A DNA stretch of 64,000 nucleotides. It comes from Procambarus clarkii. Its lineage: Eukaryota > Arthropoda > Malacostraca > Decapoda > Cambaridae. Positions 46,931 to 64,000 of the stretch are shown here, piece after piece. The stretch covers positions 33,079,303 to 33,143,302 of the forward strand of contig NC_091158.1 in assembly GCF_040958095.1 (NCBI RefSeq), read 5' to 3'. The notes under the pieces are model-generated. The model saw only the letters and a list, made by a program, of their open reading frames with translations. It did not search any database and was not told where the DNA came from. Numbering within the stretch: position 1 is the first letter of the stretch; every line of letters begins with the position of its first letter. A program made the translations under genes and the position numbers.

Positions 46931-49134
46931 ACTCACCTATATGTACTCACCTATATGTGCTTGCAGGATCGAGCATTGACTCTTGGATCCCGCCTTTCGA
47001 GCATCGGTTGTTTACAGCAATGACTCCTGTCCCATTTCCCTATCATACCTGGTTTTAAAATTATGAATAGTATTTGCTTCCACAACCTGTTCCTGAAGTG
47101 CATTCCATTTCCCCACTACTCTCACGCTAAAAGAAAACTTCCTAACATCTCTGTGACTCATCTGAGTTTCAAGCTTCCATCCATGTCCTCTCGCTCTGTT
47201 ACTATTCCGTGTGAACATTTCGTCTATGTCCACTCTGTCAATTCCTCTGAGTATCTTATACGTTCCTATCATGTCCCCCCTCTCCCTTCTTCTTTCTAGT
47301 GTCGTAAGGCACAGTTCCCTCAGGCGCTCTTCATACCCCATCCCTCGTAGCTCTGGGACGAGTCTCGTTGCAAACCTCTGAACCTTTTCCAGTTTCATTA
47401 TATGCTTCTTCAGATGGGGACTCCATGATGAGGCGGCATACTCTAAGACTGGCCTTACGTAGGCAGTGTAAAGCGCCCTAAATGCCTCCTTACTTAGGTT
47501 TCTGAATGATGTTCTAACTTTTGCCAGTGTAGAGTACGCTGCTGTCGTTATCCTATTAATATGTGCCTCAGGAGATAGATTAGGTGTTACGTCCACCCCC
47601 AGGTCTCTTTCACGCGTCGTTACAGGTAGGCTGTTCCCCTTCATTGTGTACTGTCCCTTTGGTCTCCTATCTCCTAGTCCCATTTCCATAACTTTACATT
47701 TGCTCGTGTTGAATTCTAGTAGCCATTTCTCTGACCATCTCTGCAATCTGTTCAGGTCCTCTTGGAGGATCCTGCAATCCTCATCTGTCACAACTCTTCT
47801 CATCAACTTTGCATCATCCGCAAACATCGACATGTAGGACTCTACGCCTGTAAACATGTCGTTAACATATACAAGAAATAGAATTGGTCCCAGCACCGAT
47901 CCTTGTGGTACTCCACTTGTTACTGTTCGCCAGTCCGACTTCTCGCCCCTTACCGTAACTCTTTGGCTCCTTCCTGTTAGGTAGTTCCTTATCCATTCTA
48001 GGACCTTTCCCCCCACCCCCGCCTGCCTCTCGAGCTTGAACAGCAGTCTCATGTGCGGTACTGTATCAAAGGCTTTTTGGCAGTCCAGAAATATGCAGTC
48101 TGCCCAACCATCTCTGTCCTGTCTTATCCTCGTTATTTTATCATAGAATTCCAGAAGGTTTGTTAGGCACGATTTCCCTGTCCAGAACCCATGTTGATGT
48201 TTGTTCACAAACCTAATGTTCTCCAGGTGTGCAACCAGTCGTAGCCTAATTATTCTTTCCAGTATTTTACAGGGGATGCTTGTCAGTGATACAGGTCTGT
48301 AGTTAAGTGCCTCCTCCCTATCTCCTTTCTTGAAGATCGGCACGACATTTGCCTTCTTCCAGCAACTGGGCAATTCTCCTGACATAAGTGACTCATTAAA
48401 GATCATTGCCAGAGGCACGCTGAGGGCCTGTGCTGCTTCTTTTAGTATCCACGGTGATACTTTGTCTGGTCCAACTGCTTTAGTTGCATCTAGAGTTGTC
48501 AACTGCTTCATTACCTCCTCTGCTGTCACCTCTATATCTGATAGTCTTTCATCTAGGGTAACCCCTTCCAACAATGGGAGCTGCTCAGGCTCGGTAGTGA
48601 ACACTCCATGGAAACTGGCATTCAGTGCCTCGCAGATTTCCTTGTCACTTTCAGTATATGCCCCCTCTGTCTTCCTTAGTCTTGTCACTTGGTCGTTCAC
48701 CGACATTTTTCTTCTTATATGACTGTGTAGTAACTTAGGTTGTTTTTTCGCTTTGATTGCAATATCGTCCTCATAGTCCCTTTCCGATGTTCGTCTTATG
48801 TTAATGTAATCGTTCCTAGCTCTGTTGTATCTGCTTTTGTTGTCCTCTGTTCTTTGTCTTCTGTACTTCCTCCACTCCCGCCTGCTGGCCATTTTTGCTT
48901 CCTGACACTGTCTATTAAACCATGGGTTATTATATTCCTTCTTATTTTTTCCCTTTACCGTTGGTATAAATCTCTCTTCGGCCTCCTGGCATTTCTGTAT
49001 GACTAGGTCCATCATATCTTGGACTGTTTTTCCTCTAATTTCTTCCTCCCACTGCACTTCACCCAGATAGTCCCTCATCCTCATATAGTCCCCTTTCCTG
49101 TAGTCAACTCTCCTTTCCCAGATCTCTTGTCCCA
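46931..49134 (-). CDS. LINE family C copy C2, open ORF2 lacking most of the endonuclease
   Basis: The frame is uninterrupted from about 49,134 to 47,012 (about 707 LINE codons; the formal start lies in flanking (CA)n and unique DNA). It begins in the region after the endonuclease (DYRKGDYMRMRDYLGEVQWE, NNPWFNRQCQEAKMASRREW) and includes the full RT with [42 protein letters not shown] and the C-terminal domain ending EMGQESLL. It differs from C1 at only a handful of residues over about 600. The 3' UTR ends with two ACATATAGGTGAGT units then AC repeats. Good candidate for a recently mobile family. Confidence 0.93.
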
Positions 49135-49489
49135 TGTGTGTGTGTGTGTGTGTGTGTGCGTGTATTGTATAAATATTTTCATAAATGATAGTTGTAGGTG
49201 AATGTGCTTGTATGTATACTTCCATTTAATGTACAGTGGAACATATATAAATATAAAACACAAAATTATCAACAAATATTGATAATAGTTTTTCATTCAG
49301 GAAAATATGAACTAGACCTGATTTACACGTGACTCATAAATGTGAGCAGAGTCTAAAATATTTGACAACTAAATATTCACACAATTTATCACACGTCTTT
49401 ATCGCAAAGTTTAGATATGTGTTTCTAAATTGGCAATTTTGACTGTTTAGGTTATCAATGCATTTCAGGCCAGAAGTCTGGTCATGCTG
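49135..49489. other. (GT)n then intergenic sequence downstream of receptor gene
   Basis: (GT)n at 49,135-49,162 joins LINE C2 to AT-rich unique sequence. This is the 3' flank of the minus-strand receptor gene. No clear AATAAA signal was found close to the repeat array on the minus strand. Confidence 0.6.
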
Positions 49490-50395
49490 GTGAGGAAGGT
49501 GTTACTGAGGCGAGGAGTAGCAGCGGGCGAGGTTCTCCACCAGCAGAGTGAGGAAGGTGTTACTGAGGCGAGGAGCAGCAGTGGGCGAGGTTCTCCACCA
49601 GCAGGGTGAGGAAGGTGTTACTGAGGCGAGGAGCAGCAGTGGGCGAGGTTCTCCCCCAGCAGGGTGAGGAAGGTGTTCCTGAGGCGAGGAGTAGCAGTGG
49701 GCGAGGTTCTCCCCCAGCAGGGTGAGGAAGGTGTTACTGAGGCGAGGAGCAGCAGTGGGCGAGGTTCTCCCCCACCAGGGTGAGGAAGGTGTTACTGAGG
49801 CGAGGAGCAGCAGTGGGCGAGGTTCTCCCCCAGCAGGGTGAGGAAGGTGTTACTGAGGCGAGGAGCAGCAGTGGGCGAGGTTCTCCCCCAGCAGGGTGAG
49901 GAAGGTGTTACTGAGGCGAGGAGCAGCAGTGGGCGAGGTTCTCCCCCAGCAGGGTGAGGAAGGTGTTACTGAGGCGAGGAGCAGCAGTGGGCGAGGTTCT
50001 CCCCCAGCAGGGTGAGGAAGGTGTTACTGAGGCGAGGAGCAGCAGTGGGCGAGGTTCTCCCCCAGCAGGGTGAGGAAGGTGTTACTGAGGCGAGGTTCTC
50101 CCCCAGCAGGGTGAGGAAGGTGTTACTGAGGCGAGGTTCTCCCCCAGCAGGGTGAGGAAGGTGTTACTGAGGCGAGGAGCAGCAGTGGGCGAGATTCTCC
50201 CCCAGCAGGGTGAGGAAGGTGTTACTGAGGCGAGGAGCAGCAGTGGGCGAGGTTCTCCCCCAGCAGGGTGAGGAAGGTGTTACTGAGGCGAGGAGCAGCA
50301 GTGGGCGAGGTTCTCCCCCAGCAGGGTGAGGAAGGTGTTACTGAGGCGAGGAGCAGCAGTGGGCGAGGTTCTCCCCCAGCAGGGTGAGGAAGGTG

Positions 50396-62952
<12,557 letters not shown>

Positions 62953-63431
62953 CTGTAGACATACATAATTAACTATTTTGGAAGGAAAAATAATACAAGA
63001 TTTTTCATGTATATAATGTAATGTTGAATGTTATATAATATCATAGAGATAACAAGGATACTTATATACAAATACATACCCACAGAAAGAAGCCAAATTA
63101 GGCACCATAAACACTAACAAAATCTGGAGATGGACAGACTACAATGACATATGAACCTAACTTTACACTATTCGTAAAACTGTACTGAATTTTCTTTCTG
63201 TTTTCCATTAACATCTCCCTAGTAAGGGATAAATTGAGATCATGGAGCTGAATACTCACATTACTGATTACGTTAGCAAAGATTTGTGTCCTGGTACGTG
63301 TTAATTATTTTTTTAAACTTACACACATTAGAGTTTCAAAAAATTATTAATCTAAATTTACCAGTATTCCTGTTGCATTTCACGTTTATGTGAATGAAGT
63401 TGTTAGACATCTCTAAGAGTAGCATCGTTGT
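62953..63431. other. Unassigned sequence upstream of receptor exon
   Basis: AT-rich intronic sequence. No exon, promoter or repeat recognised. Confidence 0.5.
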
Positions 63432-63823
63432 GCAACCCGTTCTCGCACTTGCTTAAGTTAATATTGGCTTATTTAATAAGTGCATATGTAACATACTAAT
63501 TGATTGTGAATATTTTAGTTTACCTTGTAAAGCTTCACAGAAAACACCGACCTCACCTAACCTTCTTAGTATGTTAATATAAGCATCTTATTGCTTCATA
63601 TTTACAATTATTACTTAACCTATCAACGATATAGGTTAAGTAATAATTGTAATTAAGAAGCTATAAGATGCTTATATTAACATACTAAAAAGGTTAGGTG
63701 AGGTCGGTGTTTTCTATGAAGTTTTTCAAGGTAAACTAAAATATTCTCAATCAATTAGTATGTCACATATGCACTTATTAAATAAGCCAATATTGACTAT
63801 AAGCAAGTGCGAGAACGGGTTGC
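63432..63823. repeat. 390-bp foldback (inverted repeat) element
   Basis: Left arm 63,432-63,623 and right arm 63,631-63,823 are near-perfect complements (GCAACCCGTTCTCGCACTTG at the tip, ATAGGTTAAGTAATAATTGT at the centre) around a 7-bp loop. No coding capacity. It is a MITE or foldback transposon, or an inverted duplication. Confidence 0.88.
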
Positions 63824-64000
63824 GTTGTGACATAGTTTGTGTATACGTACGCCACGTCAGTGAGAAAGTCTTAAAAAAACTATGGACCCTTTTAAATAGC
63901 AATGTAGCTTTACTCCTCCGATATGGAATTTTTCTTGAACTTCTATTTAACAGAAGAATTCTGTTATTCTAAAGAAATGTTGATATTTTTATCTTTACAA
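63824..64000. other. Window end, unassigned
   Basis: No gene or repeat recognised up to the edge. Confidence 0.4.

Overview
The window is eukaryotic and almost entirely mobile-element DNA, with part of one host gene at the right end. Introns, a Penelope-like retroelement with a GIY-YIG endonuclease, a Polinton, many CR1/Jockey-type LINE copies, tRNA-derived SINEs, TTAGG-type repeats and an invertebrate-style ionotropic receptor gene point to an arthropod. The family mix suggests a decapod crustacean, possibly a crayfish. That taxonomic call is inference.

Left (1-18,010): a 16,140-bp Polinton/Maverick (502-16,641) sits inside a LINE. It has about 0.85-kb terminal inverted repeats and an exact 6-bp target duplication (TCTCTT at 496-501 and 16,642-16,647). 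All its genes are on the + strand: protein-primed DNA polymerase B with an upstream multi-exon zinc-finger N-terminus, packaging ATPase, integrase with chromodomain, two small virion-type proteins, penton-like minor capsid protein, double-jelly-roll major capsid protein and adenovirus-type protease. Integrase, minor capsid, the pVI/pX-like protein, one small ORF and the protease are open. Polymerase, ATPase, major capsid protein and one small gene carry stops or frameshifts. Polymerase intron 1 holds six tandem copies of a 390-bp inverted-repeat element separated by (TA)n.

Middle (18,000-49,140): LINE copies, all on the minus strand except a 95-bp scrap at 34,848-34,942. There are three families, here called A, B and C. 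Most copies are 5'-truncated, and several abut the (AC)n 3' tail of the next copy. Between them lie SINEs that share the family-A 3' end, a 1.2-kb (GA)n tract, an unassigned 3.4-kb segment (31,371-34,847), and a Penelope complex (34,943-42,098) built round a 5-kb palindrome of two head-to-head copies.

Right (49,490-62,952): the last four in-window exons of a minus-strand ionotropic receptor gene, with compatible splice phases. Its stop-codon region has been amplified into about sixteen 59-bp repeats. Its roughly 11.6-kb penultimate in-window intron carries a tRNA-like tandem repeat, two Helitron-like elements, a TGACGT-rich segment and an ORF1-only retroelement remnant. A 390-bp foldback lies upstream at 63,432-63,823.

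Functionally, the Polinton genes form a virus-like replication, integration and virion module. The LINEs supply reverse transcriptase that the SINEs probably exploit through their shared tail. The receptor is the only clear host gene.
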